In this document: positions 24,306 through 31,624 of the stretch, piece by piece
How positions within the stretch are numbered: position 1 is the first letter of the stretch
Layout of the letters: each line of letters begins with the position of its first letter
Source of the DNA: Microbulbifer agarilyticus
GTDB taxonomy: Bacteria > Pseudomonadota > Gammaproteobacteria > Pseudomonadales > Cellvibrionaceae
DNA: 64,000 bases
NCBI RefSeq assembly: GCF_020171345.1
Contig: NZ_JAIUZM010000003.1
Location: 186,001 to 250,000, forward strand
Direction of reading: 5' to 3'
Notes under the pieces: model-generated
What the model saw: the letters and a program-made list of their open reading frames with translations, nothing else
The model's database searches: none
Told to the model about the DNA's origin: nothing
Position numbers and translations under genes: made by a program

Positions 24306-25019
24306 ATGTCCTCGAGCGCCTATAAATCCTCTGCCACCTCACCCGCATCATCCGCGCAGAATTCACCTGTCGACGGCTGTAGCCTGCGTGCTCGCGACCT
24401 GTCCTGTGAACGCGATGGTCGCGTGTTGTTCGCTGGTCTGGACTTTCTGTTACCTGCTGGGTCTGCATTGCAGGTTGAGGGGGCCAATGGGGCGGGCAAG
24501 AGCACACTGATTCGCACGCTAATTGGCAGTACCAGTGATTATCACGGCGATATTTTGTGGCGTGGTAAGGCGTTCCCCGGGGCCCTTTCAGTCATGCGCT
24601 CAGAATTGCTGTATATCGGCCACAATGCGGGCGTGCGTCGCGGCCTTTCCCCCATGGAAAACCTGGCCTGGTATGGGGCTGCTGCGGAAGATGCAATGGC
24701 AGCCCTCGATGCCGTTGGCTTGTATGGTTTTGAAGAGACACTTTGTCAGCAGCTGTCGGCAGGCCAGAATCGACGAGTCGCCCTGGCGCGCCTGTACCTG
24801 CCCGGTGCCCCGCAGCTGTGGATTCTGGATGAACCGCTCGCCGCGCTCGATGTGGCCGGGGTCGAGAGCCTCGAATCCTGTATGCGTGGTCACCTGCAAC
24901 GCGGCGGCAGCGTATTGTTGACGTCCCACCAGCCGGTCAATATCCAGCCACTGGCGAAGGTGAATCTGGCGGACTTTCAGCCGCAAGAGAGTCACTTGGA
25001 GGCCGAATATGGGTTCTGA
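24306..25019 (+). CDS. ccmA: Haem exporter ATP-binding protein CcmA
   Basis: A 237-residue ABC ATPase with Walker A (GANGAGKSTLIRTL), signature (LSAGQNRRVALARL) and Walker B (LWILDEPLAALD). It powers the CcmABCD complex that releases holo-CcmE from CcmC during system I cytochrome c maturation at the inner membrane. The signature motif with SAGQ.RR is typical of CcmA. First gene of ccmABCDEFG; its end overlaps ccmB by 11 bases, indicating translational coupling. The first 25 residues are Ser/Ala-rich and may be a non-conserved extension. Confidence 0.95.
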   Translation: MSSSAYKSSATSPASSAQNSPVDGCSLRARDLSCERDGRVLFAGLDFLLPAGSALQVEGANGAGKSTLIRTLIGSTSDYHGDILWRGKAFPGALSVMRSELLYIGHNAGVRRGLSPMENLAWYGAAAEDAMAALDAVGLYGFEETLCQQLSAGQNRRVALARLYLPGAPQLWILDEPLAALDVAGVESLESCMRGHLQRGGSVLLTSHQPVNIQPLAKVNLADFQPQESHLEAEYGF

Positions 25020-25764
25020 AGCGGTGGAGGTCTCCTTGTCGAAAAAAGCGCAGCCCGGCAAAGCCCGCGGTGTGGCGTTGGCTGCCTATGCGCGGGTACC
25101 GGGCTTTTACACCTTGTTCCGCACCGAATTGGTTCTCGCCGCCCGCCGCCGTTCGGATATCGTGAACCCACTGCTGTTTTTCGTCACCGTGCTGGCGATG
25201 ATGCCCCTGGGTATTGGCCCCGAACCGGAAATGCTGTCGCGCATGGCACCGGGGCTTATCTGGGTAATGGCGCTGCTGGCCACGTTGTTGTCTCAGGAGT
25301 CATTGTTCCGCGGTGACTATGAAGACGGTTCACTGGAGCAGTTGGCGTTGCAGCCACAGCCTTTGTATTTCCCGGTGCTGGCCAAGGTGCTGGTGCACTG
25401 GCTGGTCACTGGGGTGCCCCTGGCCCTGTTATCACCGCTGCTCGGGATGATGTTAAACCTGGGCGCCGAGGGCTACTGGCCGCTGTTTGTATCACTCGTA
25501 CTTGGCACCGCCAGTCTCAGTTTGATCGGTGCCGTGGGTGCGGCGCTGACCGTGGCTTTGCGGCGCCCCGGCCTGCTCTTGGCGTTGATCATTATGCCGT
25601 TGTATGTGCCCGTGTTAATCTTCGGCACCGGAACGGTGCAGGCAGCACTGGATGGCTATAGTTTTGGCCCGCAATTGGCGGTTCTCGGTGCGATATTGGC
25701 CGTGGCCGCGGCGCTGGCGCCCTTGGCGTCTGCGGGAGCTATCCGAATCAGTCTCGAAAACTGA
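25009..25764 (+). CDS. ccmB: Haem exporter permease CcmB
   Basis: A 251-residue integral membrane protein with about six hydrophobic segments after an N-terminal cytoplasmic stretch. TELVLAARRRSDIVNPLLFF and LLSQESLFRGDYEDGSLEQL are the conserved CcmB segments. It pairs with CcmA as the membrane half of the transporter. The N-terminus is about 25-30 residues longer than usual; the ATG at 25009 overlaps ccmA. A later internal start is possible, but no better Shine-Dalgarno was seen. Next gene ccmC begins 63 bases on. Confidence 0.94.
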   Translation: MGSEAVEVSLSKKAQPGKARGVALAAYARVPGFYTLFRTELVLAARRRSDIVNPLLFFVTVLAMMPLGIGPEPEMLSRMAPGLIWVMALLATLLSQESLFRGDYEDGSLEQLALQPQPLYFPVLAKVLVHWLVTGVPLALLSPLLGMMLNLGAEGYWPLFVSLVLGTASLSLIGAVGAALTVALRRPGLLLALIIMPLYVPVLIFGTGTVQAALDGYSFGPQLAVLGAILAVAAALAPLASAGAIRISLEN

Positions 25765-25827
25765 CCCTTCCCGAGCCGGTCGCGCACAGCCGTGACCGCA
25801 TGAGAGAAGGGCGTAGGAGTAAATATT

Positions 25828-26583
25828 TTGTCCTGGCAATGGTTTCACAGATTGGGCTCACCCCGCTGGTTTTACCAGAAATCGAGCGCCTGGCTTCCCT
25901 GGCTTGGCGGGGCGGCGCTGTCGCTGCTTTCCGTGGGTGTTGTCTGGGGCCTGGGCTTTGCGCCAGAAGATTTCAAGCAGGGTAATAGCTACCGGATCAT
26001 CTATATCCATGTGCCCGCGGCATTCCTTGCGCTGGCAGGCTACTACATCATGGCTATTTCCGGAGCTATCGGCCTGATCTGGAAGATGAAGCTGTCTTTT
26101 GTGGTGATGCGTGCTGCAGCGCCCATCGGTGCCGCTCTTACCTTTATTGCCCTGTTTACCGGTGCCGTGTGGGGCAAGCCCACCTGGGGTACCTACTGGG
26201 TGTGGGATGCCCGTATCACCTCCATGTTGATCCTCTTCTTCCTTTATCTGGGTGTCATGGCTCTATCGGGCGCCTTCAGTCGTGAACAGTCGGGCGACAA
26301 AGCCAGTGCGCTGCTCGCGTTGGTGGGCACGGTAAATATCCCGATCATTTATAAGTCCGTTGATTGGTGGTTCACGCTGCACCAGCCGGCCACTCTCAAG
26401 CTGACCGAAGCGAGCACTATCGACCCGAGCATGTTCTACCCGCTGATCACCATGATCGCCGGTTTTTATCTGTTTTATGCCTGGGTGCTTACCTTGCATA
26501 CCCGCACCATGATTTTGCAGCGGGAAGGGCGCACGCAGTGGGTACGCGAACTTGTCGGGGCATCGGCTCCGGCCAAAGCCTGA
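25828..26583 (+). CDS. ccmC: Haem-handling protein CcmC (TTG start)
   Basis: A 251-residue membrane protein with six predicted transmembrane helices and the tryptophan-rich WWD-type motif WGTYWVWDARITS, which binds haem on the periplasmic face. CcmC attaches haem to CcmE. The start is a TTG at 25828, preceded by AGGAG with an 8-base gap; the encoded start (SWQWFHRLGSPRWFY) fits CcmC N-termini. It is followed by ccmD after 22 bases. Confidence 0.95.
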   Translation: MSWQWFHRLGSPRWFYQKSSAWLPWLGGAALSLLSVGVVWGLGFAPEDFKQGNSYRIIYIHVPAAFLALAGYYIMAISGAIGLIWKMKLSFVVMRAAAPIGAALTFIALFTGAVWGKPTWGTYWVWDARITSMLILFFLYLGVMALSGAFSREQSGDKASALLALVGTVNIPIIYKSVDWWFTLHQPATLKLTEASTIDPSMFYPLITMIAGFYLFYAWVLTLHTRTMILQREGRTQWVRELVGASAPAKA

Positions 26584-26605
26584 AGCTTGAGCGAGGATTC
26601 GATTG

Positions 26606-26842
26606 ATGCAATTTCAGTTTGATAGCCTGGCCAGCTTTTTCGCGATGGACGGCCATGGGCCCTATGTGTGGGCATCTTATGGGATGGTGGTGCTGGTGCT
26701 GGTTGTGTTGGCGGTTACCCCTGTTTTCCGCCAGCGTAAATTGCGCCGGGAGCTCCAGCAGCAGTTACGTCAGGAGGAGGCGCGCAGGCGTGCTGCGACG
26801 ACGCGTGCCGCATCGCAGCGTGCGGCGGAAGTGGTCGAGTAA
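26606..26842 (+). CDS. ccmD: Haem exporter subunit CcmD
   Basis: A 78-residue protein with one membrane helix (YGMVVLVLVVLAVTPVF) preceded by GHGPYVWASYG, a typical CcmD start, and followed by a basic Arg/Gln-rich cytoplasmic tail. CcmD stabilises the CcmABC complex and aids release of holo-CcmE. The ATG at 26606 follows CGAGGA by 8 bases; an adjacent in-frame TTG at 26603 is less likely. Confidence 0.9.
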   Translation: MQFQFDSLASFFAMDGHGPYVWASYGMVVLVLVVLAVTPVFRQRKLRRELQQQLRQEEARRRAATTRAASQRAAEVVE

Positions 26843-26910
26843 TTGCGAATAGGATTTCACAAACCTGACGATTCAATTTTATAGCGATTTCGATTTTTAG
26901 TAGGAAGACC

Positions 26911-27360
26911 ATGCATCCAGCTCGTAAACAACGTCTGATCCTTGTCGTACTTCTGGTGGCACTTTCCAGTGCTGCCATTGGGTTTGTGACTTATGCCATG
27001 CGCGCAAACATGGACTACTTTTACGCGCCCCGCGCCTTTGCCGCGGGCGAGGTGCCGTTTGAAAAACGTATTCGTGCGGGTGGTTGCGTGGTGCCAGGCA
27101 GCATTGTGCGCGACAGCGATTCACTGGATGTGCGTTTCGCGATTACCGATGGCGAGGCGGAACTGGAAGTGGTGTTCGACAAAATACTGCCGGACCTGTT
27201 TGCTGAGGGCGAGGCTGCGGTAGTCACCGGCAAGCTCCAGCAGGACGGTTACGTACGCGCGGATCAGGTACTGGCGAAGCACGACGAAACCTACACGCCG
27301 CCCGAAGTGGCAGATTCCATGGTGGGTAACGCGAGCTGTCAGGGAGATGCAAAAATATGA
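26911..27360 (+). CDS. ccmE: Periplasmic haem chaperone CcmE
   Basis: A 149-residue protein with an N-terminal membrane anchor (about residues 8-28) and a periplasmic OB-fold. The haem-binding motif is LAKHDETYTPPEV, with His124 as the covalent haem ligand and Tyr128 as the axial ligand. It accepts haem from CcmC and delivers it to CcmF. An extra Cys59 sits in the first strand (RAGGCVVPG), a position usually Leu or Met. AGGAAG precedes the ATG, and the stop overlaps the ccmF start (ATGA). Confidence 0.96.
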   Translation: MHPARKQRLILVVLLVALSSAAIGFVTYAMRANMDYFYAPRAFAAGEVPFEKRIRAGGCVVPGSIVRDSDSLDVRFAITDGEAELEVVFDKILPDLFAEGEAAVVTGKLQQDGYVRADQVLAKHDETYTPPEVADSMVGNASCQGDAKI

Positions 27361-29357
27361 GTCCTGAACTCGGGCACTTTTCGTTAATTGTCGGCCTGCT
27401 GCTGTCGATTGCGCTGGCTATTGTTCCACTGCTTGGCACCTATGCTGGCCGCGTGTTGTGGATGGATACCGCGCGCCCACTGTCCTTTGGCGTGCTGGCA
27501 TTTACTGCATTGTCTTATGTCTGTCTGACGGTCGCTTTTATTAACAGCGACTTTACCGTTGCCTACGTCGCGCAGAACTCGAATAGCATTCTGCCGATGA
27601 TGTACAAGGTGACCGCGGTATGGGGTGGTCACGAAGGCTCCATCCTGTTGTGGCTGCTGATGATGGCTGGTTGGACCGCTGCCGTTGCCGTTTTCAGTAA
27701 ACAGTTGCCGGACGTATTGGTGGCGCGGGTGTTGTCGGTACTCGGTATGTTGTTGATCGGGTTTTTCCTGTTCATTTTGATGACCTCGAATCCCTTCGAT
27801 CGCATCCTGCCGTTTCCACCTAGCGATGGAAATGACTTGAATCCGCTGCTGCAGGATCCGGGCATGATTATTCACCCACCACTTCTGTATATGGGGTATG
27901 TGGGTTTTTCCGTCGCCTTTGCGTTCGCCATCGCTGCGTTGTTGGAAGGGCGTCTGGATAGCGCCTGGGCGCGCTGGGCTCGCCCCTGGACTGCCGTGGC
28001 CTGGTCGTTTTTGACTCTGGGTATCGCACTGGGAAGCTGGTGGGCCTATTACGAACTCGGCTGGGGTGGCTGGTGGTTCTGGGATCCGGTAGAGAACGCT
28101 TCCTTTATGCCCTGGCTGGTGGGTACCGCGTTGCTACATTGCCTGGCGGTAACCGAGAAGCGCGGTTTGTTCCGCAGCTGGACCATCTTGCTGTCGATCT
28201 TCGCGTTTAGCCTGAGCCTGCTCGGGACCTTCCTGGTGCGTTCCGGGGTGCTGACCTCGGTCCACGCGTTTGCCACGGACCCGTTGCGCGGCGGCTTTAT
28301 TCTGGCGTTCCTGGCCATCGTGGTCGGCGCTTCACTATTGCTGTTTGCCCTGCGTGCGCCAACGGTAAGTGCGGGCAGCGTATTTTCCTTCCGTTCGCGG
28401 GAAACCTTTTTGCTGGGTAACAACATTGTGCTGATGTTGGTCATGGCCATGGTGTTGACCGGAACCCTGTACCCGCTGCTGGCTGATGCGCTCAACTGGG
28501 GCAAGATCAGTGTGGGCCCCCCGTTTTTTAACCTGTTCTTTGTGCCGCTCATGATCGTGCTGTGCATTCTGCTGGGCATGGGTATTCACGCAAACTGGAA
28601 AGACACTCAGGGCAAGAAACTCGTCAAGGCCTGGGTGATGCCGGCGCTGATCGCGGCGCTCGGTGCGCCGTTGATCGCGCTGCTGGCAGGAGATTTCCAC
28701 TGGGGTGTTGTGATTGGGTTGTTTGCGGGGCTTTGGGTGATCACCGCGAGCGGTGCCGATATTCTGGCAAAGTCACGCAATGCTGACAGTCTCCTTGCGG
28801 GGTTGAAGCGTCAGCGTGCGAGCTACTACGGCATGCATCTGGGGCACATAGGCCTGGCCATTTCCGTATTGGGGGTGGCTCTCACCACGGTGTATAGCGT
28901 AGAGAAAGATCTGCGCATGTCGCCGGGCCAGAGTGCAGAAATGTCTGGCTACGAGTTTACCTTTGAGGGCGTGCGCCAGGTTCGTGGGCCAAACTACCGC
29001 GCCTCAGAGGGTGTGATTGTCGTTCGCCATGGCGGACGTCAGGTGGCGGAGTTGCACCCACAGAAGCGCAGCTATCTCTCCGGTGGCAATATCATGACCG
29101 AGGCCGCGATTGATACCGGTCTGTTCCGCGACTTGTACGTAGCGCTCGGTGATCCAATGGATAAGAACCGTCTGGGTGGCGACTGGGCTGTACGTCTCCA
29201 CTACAAGGCTTTCGTTGTGTGGATTTGGCTGGGCTCGGTGCTGATGGCGCTTGGTGGTGCGATTGCCGTGGCCGACAAGCGCTATCGTAAAGTGCGTGCG
29301 GCGCGAGCGGCGAATGCCAAAACAGAAGGTAATACCGGTACTCTGGCTGGCGCCTGA
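27357..29357 (+). CDS. ccmF: Cytochrome c haem lyase subunit CcmF
   Basis: A 666-residue polytopic membrane protein, the normal family length. It carries WGGHEGSILLWLLMM and the WWD haem-binding stretch GWGGWWFWDPVENASFMPWL. CcmF takes haem from holo-CcmE and, with CcmH/CcmI, ligates it to reduced apocytochrome c. Translation is coupled to ccmE by a 4-base overlap. ccmG follows after 68 bases. The C-terminal periplasmic domain (about residues 510-620) is intact. Confidence 0.96.
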   Translation: MSPELGHFSLIVGLLLSIALAIVPLLGTYAGRVLWMDTARPLSFGVLAFTALSYVCLTVAFINSDFTVAYVAQNSNSILPMMYKVTAVWGGHEGSILLWLLMMAGWTAAVAVFSKQLPDVLVARVLSVLGMLLIGFFLFILMTSNPFDRILPFPPSDGNDLNPLLQDPGMIIHPPLLYMGYVGFSVAFAFAIAALLEGRLDSAWARWARPWTAVAWSFLTLGIALGSWWAYYELGWGGWWFWDPVENASFMPWLVGTALLHCLAVTEKRGLFRSWTILLSIFAFSLSLLGTFLVRSGVLTSVHAFATDPLRGGFILAFLAIVVGASLLLFALRAPTVSAGSVFSFRSRETFLLGNNIVLMLVMAMVLTGTLYPLLADALNWGKISVGPPFFNLFFVPLMIVLCILLGMGIHANWKDTQGKKLVKAWVMPALIAALGAPLIALLAGDFHWGVVIGLFAGLWVITASGADILAKSRNADSLLAGLKRQRASYYGMHLGHIGLAISVLGVALTTVYSVEKDLRMSPGQSAEMSGYEFTFEGVRQVRGPNYRASEGVIVVRHGGRQVAELHPQKRSYLSGGNIMTEAAIDTGLFRDLYVALGDPMDKNRLGGDWAVRLHYKAFVVWIWLGSVLMALGGAIAVADKRYRKVRAARAANAKTEGNTGTLAGA

Positions 29358-29425
29358 GATGCCGAGTCGGCTCGCTCCTTATGCTTTTTGAGCGCGCTAA
29401 TGGATAACTATGGATTGGGAAATTG

Positions 29426-30007
29426 ATGGCGAGACTTAAGCTCTTTCTTCCGCTCATCGTATTCGCCGCGCTGGCGGTACTGTTTTGGCGAGGATTGTCC
29501 CTGAACCCGCAGGACATGCCTTCGGCGCTGGTTAACAAGCCGGTGCCTGAGTTTGCCTTGCTGGATGTTGAGTCCAACCGGGAGCTGAAAAAGTCCGACC
29601 TCCCCAGTCGCCCGTTGCTGTTGAACGTGTGGGCTACCTGGTGCGTATCCTGTCGGGTTGAGCATCCATACCTGAATCAGTTGGCAGAGCAGGGTGTGCC
29701 GATTGTCGGTATCAATTTGAAAGACGATAACGAAGCGGCACAGAAGTGGCTGGAGAAATTCCAGAACCCGTATGTGTTTTCTGTTTCGGATATTGAAGGT
29801 CGCCTGTCCCTGGATCTGGGTGTGTTCGGCGCACCGGAGACTTTCCTGGTCGATGCAGGTGGTACCATCCGCTGTAAGCACGTCGGCGTGGTCGATGACA
29901 AAGTTTGGCAGACCAAGCTGCAGCCCTTGTATCAGCGTTTACAGAATCAAGAGTGGGACGATTTTTCTGGTGAGCTATCAGACTCCTTGCTTGCCCGTTG
30001 TCGCTGA
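29426..30007 (+). CDS. ccmG: Thiol:disulfide interchange protein CcmG/DsbE
   Basis: A 193-residue thioredoxin-fold protein held by an N-terminal membrane helix (LFLPLIVFAALAVLFW). The active site is WATWCVSCRVEHPYL (Cys-x-x-Cys) and the GVFGAPETFLVD segment carries the GxPE acidic feature of the CcmG/DsbE branch. It keeps apocytochrome Cys pairs reduced for haem ligation. The redox motif is C-V-S-C, while many relatives have C-P-x-C, which could shift redox potential. ATG at 29426 is preferred over an adjacent TTG at 29423. The last 38 bases overlap the yigZ start. Confidence 0.94.
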   Translation: MARLKLFLPLIVFAALAVLFWRGLSLNPQDMPSALVNKPVPEFALLDVESNRELKKSDLPSRPLLLNVWATWCVSCRVEHPYLNQLAEQGVPIVGINLKDDNEAAQKWLEKFQNPYVFSVSDIEGRLSLDLGVFGAPETFLVDAGGTIRCKHVGVVDDKVWQTKLQPLYQRLQNQEWDDFSGELSDSLLARCR

Positions 30008-30569
30008 GACTGAAGAAAAGAAAAGCCGCTTTATCTGCTGGCTCGGGCCGGTAACCGATAAAGCGGCTTTTTTGTGTCAGCTCGACACGGTGCGCGCCCG
30101 ATATCCGGATGCCTCCCATCACTGTACTGCGCTGGTTATTGGGAATCCGGCAAACCCTGAAATCATGCAGTTTGATGATGACGGGGAGCCGGGCGGTAGT
30201 GCCGGTCGGCCGATGATGGAGCTGTTGCTAAAGCAGGGCGTTGGCAATGTGGGGGCCATCGTTACGCGCTACTTTGGTGGTACCAAGCTCGGTGTGGGTG
30301 GGTTAATGCGGGCCTATCGCGGTTCGGTTGGTGCTGCGCTCCAGAATGCCAAGCTCGAGCCTCATGTCCCCACCATTGAAGCAAAAGTCGTTTGTGATTT
30401 TGCCGGTGAATCGCGATTGCGTTTTCTGGTGTCTCAGTATCGCGGTGAGTGTGCCGATGTTATATATGTCGATCAGGTGCAGATGGCTGTATCGCTGCCT
30501 CAGGATCAGTGGCAGGCGTTTCACGAGAAGCTTGTCGGAGAGGGGGTTTCTGTTCAGAAGGTTGGTTAG
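29970..30569 (+). CDS. yigZ: YigZ/IMPACT-family protein
   Basis: A 199-residue protein. The N-terminal IMPACT domain has EKKSRFICWL near residue 16, DDDGEPGGSAGRPM, and the family stretch VTRYFGGTKLGVGGLMRAY; a ferredoxin-like C-terminal domain (about 135-199) follows. In eukaryotes IMPACT binds the Gcn1-Gcn2 pathway; the bacterial role is not established. The GTG at 29970 gives the family N-terminus and overlaps ccmG by 38 bases, so translation is probably coupled. The frame is open further upstream, inside ccmG, but that is shadow sequence. It separates ccmG from ccmH. Confidence 0.9.
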   Translation: MSYQTPCLPVVAETEEKKSRFICWLGPVTDKAAFLCQLDTVRARYPDASHHCTALVIGNPANPEIMQFDDDGEPGGSAGRPMMELLLKQGVGNVGAIVTRYFGGTKLGVGGLMRAYRGSVGAALQNAKLEPHVPTIEAKVVCDFAGESRLRFLVSQYRGECADVIYVDQVQMAVSLPQDQWQAFHEKLVGEGVSVQKVG

Positions 30570-30642
30570 GGTGGGGGTAGTTGATGTGCTCGCTGCTTGG
30601 CGCTTTTTCTCTCTGCGTAGATTTTTCTAATATGGCGCAAAC

Positions 30643-30676
30643 AAAAAAGGCCCACACTTTCGTGTGAGCCTTTTCT
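30643..30676. terminator. Bidirectional terminator between yigZ and the tRNA pair
   Basis: AAAAAAGGC/GCCTTTTC arms with an inner CACAC/GTGTG stem and TTTC loop. On the minus strand it ends in T6 and stops the Val-Asp tRNA transcript; on the plus strand it can stop the ccm-yigZ transcript. Confidence 0.8.
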
Positions 30677-30681
30677 GTATA

Positions 30682-30758
30682 TGGCGGACCGGACGGGACT
30701 CGAACCCGCGACCTCCGGCGTGACAGGCCGGCATTCTAACCAACTGAACTACCGGTCC
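30682..30758 (-). tRNA. tRNA-Asp (anticodon GUC)
   Basis: Minus-strand cloverleaf, 77 bases with encoded CCA: acceptor GGACCGG/CCGGTCC, anticodon loop CTGTCAC (GTC) on stem GCCGG/CCGGA-type pairing, T-loop TTCGAGT. It is transcribed behind tRNA-Val. The plus-strand ORF over it (ADRTGLEPATSG) is the common tRNA-derived false gene. Confidence 0.97.
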
Positions 30759-30808
30759 GCATTCCTGACATTCCTTTGTCAAATCTGCCTGGCAGACCTA
30801 AAGGAAAG

Positions 30809-30884
30809 TGGTGGGTGGTACAGGGGTCGAACCTGTGACCTACGCCTTGTAAGGGCGCCGCTCTACCAACTGAGCTAACCACCC
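30809..30884 (-). tRNA. tRNA-Val (anticodon UAC)
   Basis: Minus-strand cloverleaf, 76 bases with encoded CCA: acceptor GGGTGGT/ACCACCC, D-arm GCTCAGTTGGTAGAGC, anticodon loop CTTACAA (TAC), T-stem ACAGG/CCTGT, discriminator A. First gene of a Val-Asp tRNA operon with a good promoter just upstream. Confidence 0.97.
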
Positions 30885-30901
30885 CGCGTCAGGAGCTGCG
30901 T

Positions 30902-30929
30902 ATAGTAATGATATTTTTTGGGGCGTCAA
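30902..30929 (-). promoter_or_regulatory. Promoter of the tRNA-Val/tRNA-Asp operon
   Basis: On the minus strand TTGACG (complement of 30924-30929) and TACTAT (complement of 30902-30907) are spaced by 16 bases. A GC-rich stretch then leads into the tRNA-Val 5' end, as expected for a stringently controlled stable-RNA promoter. Confidence 0.6.
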
Positions 30930-31045
30930 CGCTTTTTGAAAAATTTTTTTCAATTCAATGAGTTATGCCTCTTTGGGGGCTTTATGACCGCCGGTCTCAC
31001 TGTGGTCCGGGGGCTGTTGCCATGGGTGTCTGCGGGCCAAGGCGC

Positions 31046-31054
31046 TGCTATAAT
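31046..31054 (+). promoter_or_regulatory. Extended -10 promoter for ccmH-ccmI
   Basis: TGC-TATAAT at 31046-31054 is a perfect extended -10 element. No good -35 is present at the expected distance, which extended -10 promoters tolerate. Transcription would start about 20 bases before the ccmH GTG. It makes ccmHI a unit separate from ccmABCDEFG, divergent from the tRNA promoter. Confidence 0.6.
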
Positions 31055-31081
31055 CGGGCGAATTTCCGCCGGAGAAAATCA

Positions 31082-31624
31082 GTGCAGAAAAAACGAATCG
31101 ACGCGTCTCTTACCAAAAAGATCGCCGCCACATTGACTCTACTGGTCACAATGGTCGCGTTCTTGCCTTCCAGCTATGCCGCCGTCGAGGTGGAGAGGCT
31201 GCCGAGCGCTGAGTTGCAGGCGCGGTATGAGGTTTTGATTGAGGAGCTGCGCTGTCCCAAGTGTCAGAACCAGAATCTGGCCGGCTCGGATTCTATGGTC
31301 GCGACCGATTTGCGCCGCGAGGTTCGTCGCCTGCTCGAGGAAGGTTACACCGACGAAGAGATTAATCAGTACATGGTGGCCCGTTATGGCGACTTTGTTC
31401 TCTATCGGCCACCGGTGCAACGCAACACCATGGTGCTGTGGGTTGCGCCGGGTGTGTTTGCCGCGCTGGGCCTCTTGTCACTTATCCTGATCGTGGCCCG
31501 GTCTCGCAATGGTCGTGGAGGCCGGCAAGAGGAGGAGGGCGCGGAATTGAGCGCGGAAGAATCCCAGCGGCTTACGCAGCTGTTGAACGGTGAGCAACAG
31601 GGTGGTGGTAAGCGTGATGATTGA
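31082..31624 (+). CDS. ccmH: Cytochrome c maturation protein CcmH (GTG start)
   Basis: A 180-residue protein: signal peptide or anchor (about residues 12-33), periplasmic domain with LRCPKCQNQNLAGSDS carrying the LRCxxCQ redox motif, YGDFVLYRPP, then a membrane helix (about 120-140) and an acidic tail. It reduces the apocytochrome disulfide with CcmG and works in the haem ligation complex with CcmF/CcmI. The GTG start is chosen because GGAG lies 7 bases upstream and the encoded signal peptide begins properly; the frame is open back to 30965. This is the short, single-domain form, with CcmI encoded separately. Confidence 0.93.
   Translation: MQKKRIDASLTKKIAATLTLLVTMVAFLPSSYAAVEVERLPSAELQARYEVLIEELRCPKCQNQNLAGSDSMVATDLRREVRRLLEEGYTDEEINQYMVARYGDFVLYRPPVQRNTMVLWVAPGVFAALGLLSLILIVARSRNGRGGRQEEEGAELSAEESQRLTQLLNGEQQGGGKRDD

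Noticed and set aside
30681..30878. 65-codon plus-strand ORF over tRNA-Asp and tRNA-Val
   Set aside because: The ADRTGLEPATSG-type translation is a well-known tRNA artefact.
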